From NCBI GenBank assembly GCA_009731375.1, contig BJOX01000163.1:428457-492456 (forward strand): DNA of 64,000 bases, given 5' to 3'. Shown here piece after piece: positions 50,304-59,439 of the stretch (positions within the stretch are counted from its first letter, which is position 1; each line of letters begins with the position of its first letter). A program made the translations under genes and the position numbers. This stretch comes from Paulinella micropora (Eukaryota > Cercozoa > Imbricatea > Euglyphida). The notes under the pieces are model-generated. The model made no database searches and was not told the DNA's origin. It worked only from the letters and a program-made list of their open reading frames with translations.

Positions 50304-51165
50304 GATTGTGATCCTTTTTAAATGTGTGATTGCGTGCAAGGTTGTTTGTGCAAGGTTGTGTGGGCGCATTGGTGGACATAATACACACACACACACAAAA
50401 GAAACCGATTGCGGCATATTACCGCCGTTTCCTGTCTTTTATGCACGCACTTCTTTTTCGTTTTTGCTACATTACACGTTGGGGGTTCTTTTGGTAACCT
50501 TAAATTCCAAGAGAGAATTGCCCCCCCCCCCCCCCTTTCCCCCCTTCTCCCCCNNNNNNNNNNNNNNNNNNNNNNNNNNNNNNNNNNNNNNNNNNNNNNN
50601 NNNNNNNNNNNNNNNNNNNNNNNNNNNNNNNNNNNNNNNNNNNNNNNNNNNNNNNNNNNNNNNNNNNNNNNNNNNNNNNNNNNNNNNNNNNNNNNNNNNN
50701 NNNNNNNNNNNNNNNNNNNNNNNNNNNNNNNNNNNNNNNNNNNNNNNNNNNNNNNNNNNNNNNNNNNNNNNNNNNNNNNNNNNNNNNNNNNNNNNNNNNN
50801 NNNNNNNNNNNNNNNNNNNNNNNNNNNNNNNNNNNNNNNNNNNNNNNNNNNNNNNNNNNNNNNNNNNNNNNNNNNNNNNNNNNNNNNNNNNNNNNNNNNN
50901 NNNNNNNNNNNNNNNNNCTTGACCCCTCACCCGCCACTTCTCTGGAAATCACACACATACACAATGACACACAATCACACATACACACACGCCAGTCATG
51001 CTCACAATCACACACACACACACACACAACCTTGCACACACAAACGCACAACCTTGCACACACACGCACACAACCTTGCACACACACACATCTACGTGTA
51101 AAGTCACCACAATCACACGCAATCTTTCTTTCTTGTGCCGATACGTCTATGCCCGTAATCTTGTC
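50285..51165. repeat. foldback element, copy 2
   Basis: Left end TTGTGAGATTGTGATCC shared with 41.53 kb; central GGTGGACATAATACACAC through CATTACACGTTGGGGG also shared; the N-run 50554-50917 replaces the middle; right end CCTTGCACACACACA ... AAAGTCACCACAATCA, then TTTCTTGTGCCGATACGTCT, matching 42.72-42.79 kb. Confidence 0.75.
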
Positions 51166-51393
51166 TAAGTGTTTTTGCAGTAAAAGAATCATTTGTATGT
51201 TTGTCCCTGCCTTTTCTGTGTGTGTGTTGCTCTAAATTTATCTGTAGAACTTTGCGTCAATTAGAGCAATAAAAGAAAAAGAAAGCAATACTAGACATTC
51301 TGTTTTTATTGGCAACGTAGGAGCTTCGATCCATGGCGCAAGCCCTTACCGATCGCGGCCGTAGAGCGATTCGTCGCTAGGCTAAAGAGGCAG

Positions 51394-51928
51394 ATGTCAG
51401 AAGAAATTGCTCAAAATACAAGAACGAGTATCTTGCACAGCTCTTGTCTCGGAGGAGACATCATCCGCTCCGATCGCTACTAATCATGCACGTCATAACG
51501 AGGGAGATGCTGCTGAAAAACGCAGCCACGAAGAAGATATGTCTGGCCGGGAGGACTCTGAAGGCTGTGCAGGCACAGCTCTTGGCCCCGGGGAGCCCCC
51601 ACCCACTCCGGTCGCTACTCAACAAGCAGAAGCTGCTCGTCGGGGAGATTCTTCCGGAATATCCTGTTACAAAGACATGTCTGGCCAGAGCCGGAGCCGG
51701 AGCCCGGCCCAGAACAGAAGCCGGAGTCGGAGCCCGACTCAGAGCAGAAGCCGGAGCAGAAGTTGCAGCCACAGCTCAGACTCCTTCAGCGTCAGCAGTA
51801 GCTCTCCGTCGTCCCCGAACAGGAACTCATCGGTCAGCTTGTTTTTTTTTGTTTTTTTTTCTTTGTGTTGCCTCACCTCTGTCAATAGGCAACACAAAGA
51901 AAAAAAAAAGGATCACCAACCTTTCTAG
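51394..51928 (+). CDS. Arg/Ser-rich protein (structure uncertain)
   Basis: ATG 51394 (SEEIAQNTRTS) leads, after a probable frameshift near 51440, into two ~37-residue repeats (SSAPIATNHARHNEGDAAEK..DMSGRE and PTPVATQQAEAARRGDSSGI..DMSGQS) and then an RS domain (SRSRSPAQNRSRSRSPTQSR). RS domains occur in splicing factors and other nuclear proteins. Downstream, after a T-rich hairpin, RRDRSRSPSKSILATPIGDL then GFDELSDVAWATKYSLESLI (52000-52110) looks like a continuation, so an intron between about 51832 and 51950 is possible. It then meets TAG-TAA at 52104-52109 and continues YYKQKRAAYGFTDL in the same frame. The gene end is unresolved. Confidence 0.45.
51852..51908 (+). other. 22-bp-arm hairpin
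   Basis: A T9-CTTTGTGTTGCCT arm at 51852-51873 and AGGCAACACAAAG-A9 at 51887-51908 are exact complements with a 13-nt loop. Could be a 3'-end structure or lie inside an intron of the RS-rich gene. Confidence 0.8.
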
Positions 51929-52109
51929 AACCTGATTTAATCCCCCAGGCGCACCTTCCTTTTTTTTGTTTGTGTGTTTCGTCGAGATCGCAGCCGCTCG
52001 CCTTCGAAAAGCATTCTGGCTACTCCAATTGGTGATTTGGGCTTCGATGAGCTCAGCGACGTGGCCTGGGCTACCAAGTACAGTCTCGAAAGCTTGATTA
52101 ATTAGTAAT

Positions 52110-52583
52110 ACTACAAGCAAAAGCGGGCGGCCTATGGGTTTACTGACCTCAGAAACCCCGTACCTGAGGAAGGCCCCGCTCACGTAAATCTCGGTCAGTG
52201 CTGCAAGTTAAACTGATCGAATACATACGCAACACCAGGCACAAGATCACACAATGGCAAGAAGCACTGGATCATCTGTGCAACCTGATCGGCCATCTTG
52301 AATGATCCGCCTCCTTACCAAAAAAAGTCTGCCTTGGCCTAGCTCCAAGCCGCCGGCGGACAGTCGCCGATTTTTTTTAATTTTAATTTTTTTTTTTTTT
52401 TTTTTTTTTTGCTCTCTTGCTCTCTCTCTCTCTCTCTCTTGCTCTGGCACATTTTGTTTGGAACGCCACAAAAACACAAAAAACGCTGGTCTAATAAAAA
52501 TACCTTTTTTTTTCTGCCACTGGTGTCTTTGAAGAGTTTAAACCTTCGGCGGTGTGCCGGCAAGGTTGGGGGAAAAAAGGGTG

Positions 52584-52633
<50 letters not shown>

Positions 52634-52663
52634 GCTTACGGCGTCAATCAACGAGGGCCTGCT
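52110..52663. other. low-complexity region
   Basis: Poly-T (52385-52410), CT repeat (52411-52440) and poly-T (52589-52622). No gene other than a possible tail of the RS-rich frame (to about 52215). Confidence 0.5.
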
Positions 52664-53762
52664 TTAGGGCTCGCCAGCAGAGCCCCGCGCGGCCACTACA
52701 GACAAAACCTCCTCAGAATGCGAGGTCTCCGGGGGCAGGTCGCAGGGGCTTTTCTTGGTAGGCAAGATAAGCACGCCCTGTTGTTGAACATTGACCACAA
52801 ACGGGCTGGGGCTTGTCTGCTGCACCGGCAGGCGCCTCTGGTTAAAAACGGTTAGCGGCGTGGAGCCAAAATCGGCAATCAGGGCACGCAGCCGGTCCTC
52901 GGCACTATTGCGCCGAGGACCGGCTGCGTGTGTCGCTGCTGTGTCGAAATTGGCAGGGCTGCCTAGCGTTTGCGTCTGCACCGGCGTTGTTTCCGACGGA
53001 CCTTGCGAGGCCTGTAGATTGACCAGGCTGATGATAGTAAAACCAGGCAGCTGCGCGGCCAAACACAGTACCTGCCAGGCAAGACCTTCAGCACGGCTGC
53101 GCAGCAAGCAAGCCCGTTACAAGCCAAAGCCAGAGCACAAAGTAGGCTGCAAATAACAGGCAGCAGCACACCGTGGCGCGCCAAGCGACCTCTAGCCGCT
53201 GTTTGATGTCCGTCAGCCTGGTGTGGTTATTGTCGTGGAGCTGCCCCGCGCGCCGTGTTGCTAAGAATTGCAGCGCGTTCAGTCTCTTAGCACTGCCCAG
53301 CAGTAGCCACCCACCGTACGTCTGGCTTAGCAACAGGAAAGCGTGTAAGGGCGCCGAACTGCGCAGCACCACCGCAAGTGCTGCAGAGGTCAAGCACATA
53401 CAAAGCCTGGCCCAAGACGTGCCCGCAGATTTCGCGCGGGGTCCGAGGTAAGCCAGACCGCACGGGCATTGTTCTAAGCAATCCAACCAGCAGTGCCAAC
53501 CCAGCGGGAGCAAGGAAACCAGACAGAATAGCAGCCGCAACGGCTGCCTGATGAGCACTGAAATGTAGACGAAGATCGTGTGCGTTGTGCACCACAACAA
53601 AACCCTGAATGAGATAGACACGATTTTCGGCAGATAGGATCCGGCCTGAAGTACTAAAGGCAACGATACTAGCCAAACCATGCCACCGACAAAGCTGGTA
53701 GCGGTAGCAACAATCAGCTGCGGCACGGACGCTTCGTTATTAGTCCACGGGCCACAGACCAT
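52664..53762 (-). pseudogene. multi-pass membrane protein (one frameshift)
   Basis: ATG at 53762. Several hydrophobic segments follow (SFVGGMVWLVSLPLVLQA; IVSISFRVLLWCTTHTIFVY; LRLLFCLVSLLPLGWHCWL; CMCLTSAALAVVLRSSAPLH; CCCLLFAAYFVLWLWLVTGL). The first frame ends at 53088; a second frame overlapping by 20 nt continues with another hydrophobic segment (VLCLAAQLPGFTIISLV) and a Pro/Gln-rich tail to TAA 52664. About 360 residues if joined by a 1-bp change. No transporter motif recognised. A perfect 19-bp hairpin lies in the tail-coding part. The GC-rich codon use matches the rest of the island. Confidence 0.55.
52885..52930. repeat. perfect 19-bp inverted repeat
   Basis: CACGCAGCCGGTCCTCGGC, 8-nt loop ACTATTGC, then its exact reverse complement. 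It lies inside coding-like sequence of the membrane protein gene. Confidence 0.9.
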
Positions 53763-54494
53763 GTCCTAAAGCATGAGGCGCGACAAGAGGTTTCTGCGCA
53801 AAACGCCGTCAACGGCGCTTTTNNNNNNNNNNNNNNNNNNNNNNNNNNNNNNNNNNNNNNNNNNNNNNNNNNNNNNNNNNNNNNNNNNNNNNNNNNNNNN
53901 NNNNNNNNNNNNNNNNNNNNNNNNNNNNNNNNNNNNNNNNNNNNNNNNNNNNNNNNNNNNNNNNNNNNNNNNNNNNNNNNNNNNNNNNNNNNNNNNNNNN
54001 NNNNNNNNNNNNNNNNNNNNNNNNNNNNNNNNNNNNNNNNNNNNNNNNNNNNNNNNNNNNNNNNNNNNNNNNNNNNNNNNNNNNNNNNNNNNNNNNNNNN
54101 NNNNNNNNNNNNNNNNNNNNNNNNNNNNNNNNNNNNNNNNNNNNNNNNNNNNNNNNNNNNNNNNNNNNNNNNNNNNNNNNNNNNNNCCTAAAAAAAAAAG
54201 GGGGGGGGGGGGGGAACGGGGGGAGAAGGGAGACAAAAAAAAAGTCTCAGGCCACCCGCTCACAATATCAAAGTCTATTAAAGTAGATAGCCAGAATTTC
54301 CTCTTGCTAAGATCTCTAAGTCAAAAACCAGCCAAATATGGCAAATTCGTTTGTTCTTTTGTACTAGCCGGAATCTGCGGTCCTTCTATTTTTTTGTACA
54401 AACCCCCCCCCCCCCTTTTCACCTGCCGCCGGCGCTTGTTTTACCGGAGTCAAGGTAACACTGCCAAGCAACGTTTGTTCTTTTTTTTATGTTA

Positions 54495-54980
54495 TTATGA
54501 CTTTGAAGCAGCAACAGGAACTAACAACGTCACTCCTGTCTTCTCACTCTCCGAAGCGGGGGAAAAAACTGTACCATCAGATGTCCCCTTCTTTCCGCTG
54601 GGAGTAGCTTCTTGGGGCTTTTTCTTCGTATATATATTCTTTTTCTTTTACCGCTTGCTCACCTCAATATCACACACCATTTCCGATTCGGGAGGGTTAA
54701 CCCGCATGTTCATCGCAGCCCGGATCGTTGGTATGTCTTCACCCTTTTCCAACCGCTCGTTTACGTCTGTGTACGTTTCCAGGACTCGCTTCGTCAGCTT
54801 CTCAACCTCTGTCTGCACTTCTGCCATGGACGATGGACGCTCAACGATTAGCTCCAGAGCTGCGGTGCCCCACTTCGACAAAGAAGCACATCTGATCTTC
54901 ACGTTGTCGTACTGCGTAGGCTTCGCGCCAGCGGGTTGCGAGCTCGGCAATGTACTGGTTCGTTCGCACAATTCACACAC
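54495..54980 (-). pseudogene. short helical protein with one in-frame TAA
   Basis: From about 54980 the minus strand encodes VKIRCASLSKWGTAALELIV, then VQTEVEKLTKRVLETYTDVN and IPTIRAAMNMRVNPPESEMV. It ends at TAA 54648; the same frame then continues KKKNIYTKKKPQEATPSGKK ... LLVPVAASKS to TAA 54495. Either the gene ends at the first TAA or that codon is nonsense within a longer protein. The 5' end runs into the CA-repeat region, so the start is uncertain. No family recognised. Confidence 0.45.
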
Positions 54981-54984
54981 AGAT

Positions 54985-55026
54985 CACAACGCAATCACAC
55001 ACACACACACACACAAATCACACCAA

Positions 55027-55066
<40 letters not shown>

Positions 55067-55258
55067 AATTCACACGCATTCACACACACACGAAATTCAC
55101 ACGCATTCACACACACACACATAAAATTCACACGCACACAAACACACAAACACACACAACCACACACAAAATTCACACACACACAAACACGCATTCACAC
55201 GCACACAAACACACACAAACACACACACACACACACACAACCGCACAAACACACACAA

Positions 55259-55290
<32 letters not shown>

Positions 55291-55430
55291 ACGAAATTCA
55301 CACGCACACAACCACACACAAAATTCACACGCACAACCACACACAAAATTCACACGCACACAAACGCACACGCACACAACCACACGCAAAATTCACACAC
55401 ACATGCACAGAATCACAAACGCGATTGAGA
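54985..55430 (+). repeat. CA minisatellite with AAATTCACACGCACAC units
   Basis: CA runs interspersed with GAAATTCACACGCA and CACAAAATTCACACG. ORFs through it are His/Thr artefacts. Confidence 0.9.
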
Positions 55431-55501
55431 CATACACAGATTGTACCTTTGCAAAACGACGAACAAGCGATTTGTGAGCGATCCAACAAAGGGAGGGGGG
55501 C

Positions 55502-55652
55502 CAACCCTGCTGAAAGAGAGGTTGGCCGACACCATTGAGCTCAATGTCGAACAGAAAACGCACGGGTTTTCTGTTCGACATTGAGCTCAATGGTATCGGC
55601 CAACATTGAGCTCAATGATGATGTCGGCCAATATTTTTTCTCAGCAGGGTTG
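55502..55652 (+). repeat. nested inverted-repeat (hairpin) element, copy A
   Basis: Outer arms CAACCCTGCTGA (55502-55513) and TCAGCAGGGTTG (55641-55652). Inner arms of 38 bp (55522-55559 and 55566-55603) have one mismatch and a 6-nt loop GCACGG. Each inner arm holds the palindrome CATTGAGCTCAATG, and a third copy of most of that palindrome lies at about 55604-55617. Confidence 0.9.
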
Positions 55653-55756
55653 CCCCCCCCCCCCCCCCCCCCTTTTTTCTTCCTCCCCCCCCCCCCCCCC
55701 CCCCCCTCCCCCCTCCCCCCCCCCCCCCCTCTCTCTCTCTCTCTCTNNNNNNNNNN

Positions 55757-56011
55757 GTGCGCGCGCGCGCTTGCGTGTCTGTATGTGTGTGTGTGTGCGC
55801 TTGCGTGTATGTGTGTGTGTTTGCGAATGTGTGTATGTGTGTGTGTGTGTGTGTTTGCGAATGTGTGTGTGTGTGTGTGTGTGTGTTTGCGTGTATGTGT
55901 GTGTGCGCTTGCGTGTATGTGTGTGTGCGTGTTTGCGAATGTGTGTATGTGCGTGTGTGTGCGCTTGCGTGTCTGTGTGTGTATGCGCTTGCGTGTATGT
56001 GTGTGTGTTTG

Positions 56012-56043
<32 letters not shown>

Positions 56044-56190
56044 CGCTTGCGTGTCTGTGTGTGTGTGCGTGTCTGTGTGTGTTTGCGAATGTGTGTGTGT
56101 GCGCTTGCGGGTATGTGTGTGTATGTGTGTGTGCGCGCGTGTGAATGTTTTACGTGTCTATGGGGTTTGTGATTTGTGTGTGTGTAGTTT
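55757..56190 (+). repeat. GT minisatellite with GCGCTTGCGTGTATGTG units
   Basis: GT runs with repeated TGCGCTTGCGTGTATGTG and GTTTGCGAATGTGTG. It is opposite in strand sense to the CA tract on the other side of hairpin copy A. Confidence 0.9.
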
Positions 56191-56281
56191 CTGTTGACGG
56201 TGGCGGCGGGTTGTAGTGAATTGAGTGTGAAATTTGCTTTTCTGAGTGTTTCATTTCGAGTCTTTGTTTTTTGATTTTGTT

Positions 56282-56378
56282 AACCCTGCTGAAAGAGAGG
56301 TTGGCCGACACCATTGAGCTCAATGTCGAACAGAAAACGCACGGGTTTTCTGTTCGACATTGAGCTCAATGGTGTCGG
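56282..56378 (+). repeat. nested hairpin element, copy B (cut by gap)
   Basis: AACCCTGCTGAAAGAGAGG then TTGGCCGACACC ... with the same 6-nt loop. Its readable right arm matches perfectly (GGTGTCGG) before the 10-N gap. Same orientation as copy A, about 780 bp away. Confidence 0.9.
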
Positions 56379-56504
56379 NNNNNNNNNNTCACTGTGCTGC
56401 CTTTCCATTTCCTCTTGGGTTTTAATTTTTCTTTTCTTTTTGCCTTGATACCTCAATTTTCCTTCTTTAGCGTAACCTCGCTATCGCTGTCTTGCTGTAG
56501 TCCA

Positions 56505-56846
56505 ATGGCGTTGTTTCCTGATCTCTACCTGAAACATGTTACTGGCATGTTTTGCTGGCCCATGGCTGAAAGTCTTGCCCCAGTGGATCCTGATTTGTAT
56601 TATGCCGACCCTCAAAGATTACCAAGGGAGTTCGGCCACTTCAGTTTCCAAGACGTGTACGAACAGCTCCTTACCCCCTGCGGGTACTACAGAATTTACA
56701 AAAATAATACTCAAGTGTGGATAAGAGTCTACTGGCGAGGCCCCGCGAGTAGGCCGCTATACTATTGCGACGAGAAACCAGTGTGTCCGTTGTGTTTTCT
56801 ACAGCTCAACGAGGTGTGCGAGGCTCGCTGCTGCGAACAAGTATAA
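56505..56846 (+). CDS. hypothetical Cys-containing protein
   Basis: 113 residues from ATG 56505 to TAA, uninterrupted; the frame is open further upstream but only through a hydrophobic low-value stretch. SFQDVYEQLLTPCGYYRIYK is followed by VWIRVYWRGPASRPLYYCDE and CPLCFLQLNEVCEARCC. The C-terminal cysteines (CPLC..C...CC) could bind zinc. AATAAA lies directly at the stop (TATAATAAAATC), a compact 3' end like the gene ending at 34435. No family recognised. Confidence 0.6.
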   Translation: MALFPDLYLKHVTGMFCWPMAESLAPVDPDLYYADPQRLPREFGHFSFQDVYEQLLTPCGYYRIYKNNTQVWIRVYWRGPASRPLYYCDEKPVCPLCFLQLNEVCEARCCEQV

Positions 56847-57149
56847 TAAAATCTCAAATTTTTTAACCACTAGTACTACAAATTGTTAATAATCCTTCTA
56901 GCACATTAAAAAAAACAGATTCTTTTTTACTATTTTAATACAATTTCTACCAGTCCTCCCCCCCCCCCCGCCTTTTTTTCCTCCGAAATCTGTGAATAAA
57001 GGCTTTTCTTTTTTTTTTCGCAATCACGACCTTCTCACGTTTTGTACGACGCCGGCGGCGCAAAAAGGAACAGAGAAGTTATGGAAATGTGATGACAAGT
57101 TACAATTTCTCGGTCCGAGACAAAAAAAACGCCTTCTTAATAATATTAA

Positions 57150-57325
57150 TCACTGGGCGTTGATTTCGAGGTGGGTGGTCAGGGCCGCGGCGAAGACCAC
57201 CAGAGTCACCAGCAAGAAAACGGCAACGAGCCCGAACCCAAGCCTTCTGGTTCCAAGAGAGACTGAAGTTTGCGCGTCTTTTCACTTCCTCTGCCAACAG
57301 ACTTGTTAATCGAAAGCGCGGGCAT
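57150..57325 (-). pseudogene. small single-TM protein (one frameshift)
   Basis: ATG 57325 gives PALSINKSVGRGSEKTRKL. After a 1-bp shift near 57255 the other frame reads RRLGFGLVAVFLLVTLVVF (membrane segment) and ends TTHLEINAQ, TGA at 57150. Short type I/II-like membrane protein; low certainty. Confidence 0.35.
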
Positions 57326-57375
57326 AGTTAACCGTTAAGCGCCATTCTCCTCCCGGTTTAGGCACCAGTCTCGGT

Positions 57376-57489
57376 TGGGAAACTATTGGAGATGTCGATC
57401 TCTATGAAATCCTCATCGAGTAACTGCCGCGCTTGTTCTTCTGCGATCTTTGCTTCATGTATTCTCAGATTTGCCCGTCGTGGCGCCGG
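57376..57489 (-). pseudogene. reverse transcriptase N-terminus, truncated
   Basis: Directly after the TAA, in the same frame, PAPRRANLRIHEAKIAEEQA then RQLLDEDFIEIDISNSFPTE matches the region just before RT motif 1 in Ty3/DIRS-type elements (basic-rich, then a helix, then LLxxGxIExSxSP). The catalytic palm (YxDD) is absent. It ends at TAA near 57376. Confidence 0.6.
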
Positions 57490-59439
57490 TTAAGGCTCAG
57501 CACATGGTATTTTACAAATAACCGCGGTGAAGTCTTCCGGCTTGACACCTCCCGCTTGAGGGGGGTCAAAAATCATTTTGTTCGCCTTCAATCTCTCTTT
57601 CAAAACCTCTTTCTCCTTCTCCGTACCTGCTCCTCCTGCCAATTTCTCGTCTATCGCCGCCTTAAACTCCTCCTCTGACATTCTCTTTTGATACTTGAGG
57701 GGTGCTCTGTCCTCCTCCAAGCCCAACTCTTCTTCTGATATATCGTCCATTCCCGTTTTTTCATATGTGGCAGTGTCTGGTTCGTCGTCCTCCGCCAGAC
57801 CTACCAACATATCTATTAATCTCGCATATTGCAACGGAGCTTTTCGGGTGTAGAAACCATCGAAGCATGTGAATGCTTGAGGAATCAATTTCAACTTGTC
57901 CTGGTCTCTGAGCTTCCGCTTGTATGCACTGCTCTGCTCACGAGTCCCGAGACGACAAGCCACCACTAAGTGTTGCTTCCGTGAGGGCACCGGTATCGGA
58001 TGATCAATAAGCCTGTCCCGTGTCTCCTGCGCCCATATCGCCTTCTCATTGTACGGGAGTATGACCGTATATGGTTTATTATTTTCAAAAAGAGTGCGCA
58101 GGCACTTTTTCACTTCTGTCAGTGAGCGCGGCCACGTAGGCTCGTCACCCCAGAATTCGGTAATAAAGCTTTTAATATCTTCTGCCGGGATATCAGGGAG
58201 TCGTCCCCTTCTCCTCGGTATAAACTCCTGTCTGTCCTTCTCTTCCACCTTTACGTGAAAGCAATACCCGTTGGTAATATATACATCGGCCCCTGCTCCT
58301 TCTTCAAATCTCGCCAACGATGGGCACCTTTTTCCCATGCATATAATCTCCTCTTTCCTCTTTTCAATGAGATCGTCTATCGACTTTTTATCCCATTGTG
58401 TAGAGACTGTAGCCGTATAGACCTCCGCCTCTCTCTTGTCTGACAGGTTTGAACCATCTTTAGACACCGCGTCCGTTGGCATATATGCCTCATATGCGTG
58501 TGTAATGGCCACCTGTTTCCCTTCCGATGCTACCCCTAGGTGTAGGGCCTCGTATGAGTCAATAGCATGGAGAGAGTCGACAGTATATTCTTCTCCTGGC
58601 TCTACGCCGTATATGACTCTTTTGGCGGCGCAATCAATCACTACGTTCATTGTCGCCAGTTGGTCGTACGACAAAAGAACAGATCCGTGGTATTCGGGGA
58701 CAACGTACAAGTCCACTCGATATACTCGTCCGGATTTCAATTTAAAATTTAAAGTGATGATGCCCGTTATATCCGTCCGACCACTAACTCCTTTCAAGGT
58801 GCCAGATGATTTTTTCATATTAGTTTCTAACCACGCATGGTGTTTCGTAGTAAATTTCCGGCCGACAATATTAATATTCGCCATAGTATCATTACCAACG
58901 TTTATAAAGGTATTTAATGTTTCACAAAAAAGGTTCGTATAGCATAAAGCGTCTGGCCGGTGACTTTTTAAGGCCAATACAAGGAGCTTGTGTTCTAAAA
59001 TCTGTATCCTTTTCTCGAGGTTCGCCTCCTCCTCCCTTTCCGCCGTTTTTGTAATGTCTTTTTGGGTATTGTTCACAGGCGAAGGATGATTGTCCTTGCT
59101 TTCTCTGTTTGAGACCGTGAGGAGAGGTTGATGTCCTCCATCCTCCTTGTCTATTGTCTGTCTCGGCAAGTTGATAAGATTAACTGCCGGTTCTATTCTT
59201 ACTTTCTTCGGCTGTGGCTGCGACAGGCCCGCCTGCTTTCTCTTTGCCAGCGCTTTACTCGCCTGCCTATTAGCAGCATGCACTGTTTGTTGTCGTGATG
59301 GGTGTACTGGTATTGTACTACCTTTGAGTTGGTCTGTGGCCTGCTGTGGGCTCTTAGACTCACTGGTACCCTTGGTTGGGACCTGCACAACGGTGTATCG
59401 TGCAATGCATGTTGTTCTGTTTTCTCCCTCCTTCTCTAG
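57490..59439 (-). CDS. retroelement Pol frame: linker and retropepsin-like protease
   Basis: Begins directly after the Gag TGA; a GTG at 59388 is the first alternative start, and there is no early ATG, which argues for readthrough. Disordered Gln/Lys/Pro N-terminus, a coiled coil (EEEANLEKRIQILEHKLLVL), then a retropepsin-like domain. NVGNDTMANINIVGRKF sits where the DTGA loop is expected (DTMA here), then FKLKSGRVYRVDLYVVPEYH, and VLLSYDQLATMNVVIDCAAK corresponds to the usual ILGxDxL strand. Further acidic helical sequence leads to IPCAEP and TAA 57490. No other stop in 650 codons. Confidence 0.7.
   Translation of the reverse strand, partial: LEKEGENRTTCIARYTVVQVPTKGTSESKSPQQATDQLKGSTIPVHPSRQQTVHAANRQASKALAKRKQAGLSQPQPKKVRIEPAVNLINLPRQTIDKEDGGHQPLLTVSNRESKDNHPSPVNNTQKDITKTAEREEEANLEKRIQILEHKLLVLALKSHRPDALCYTNLFCETLNTFINVGNDTMANINIVGRKFTTKHHAWLETNMKKSSGTLKGVSGRTDITGIITLNFKLKSGRVYRVDLYVVPEYHGSVLLSYDQLATMNVVIDCAAKRVIYGVEPGEEYTVDSLHAIDSYEALHLGVASEGKQVAITHAYEAYMPTDAVSKDGSNLSDKREAEVYTATVSTQWDKKSIDDLIEKRKEEIICMGKRCPSLARFEEGAGADVYITNGYCFHVKVEEKDRQEFIPRRRGRLPDIPAEDIKSFITEFWGDEPTWPRSLTEVKKCLRTLFENNKPYTVILPYNEKAIWAQETRDRLIDHPIPVPSRKQHLVVACRLGTREQSSAYKRKLRDQDKLKLIPQAFTCFDGFYTRKAPLQYARLIDMLVGLAEDDEPDTATYEKTGMDDISEEELGLEEDRAPLKYQKRMSEEEFKAAIDEKLAGGAGTEKEKEVLKERLKANKMIFDPPQAGGVKPEDFTAVICKIPCAEP

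Noticed and set aside
54950-56197. Long ORFs through CA/GT tracts
   Set aside because: Microsatellite translation.
57100-57297. 65-residue minus ORF with GLRRGPDHPPRN
   Set aside because: Another frame of the same strand gives a clear membrane segment; this one looks like a shadow.
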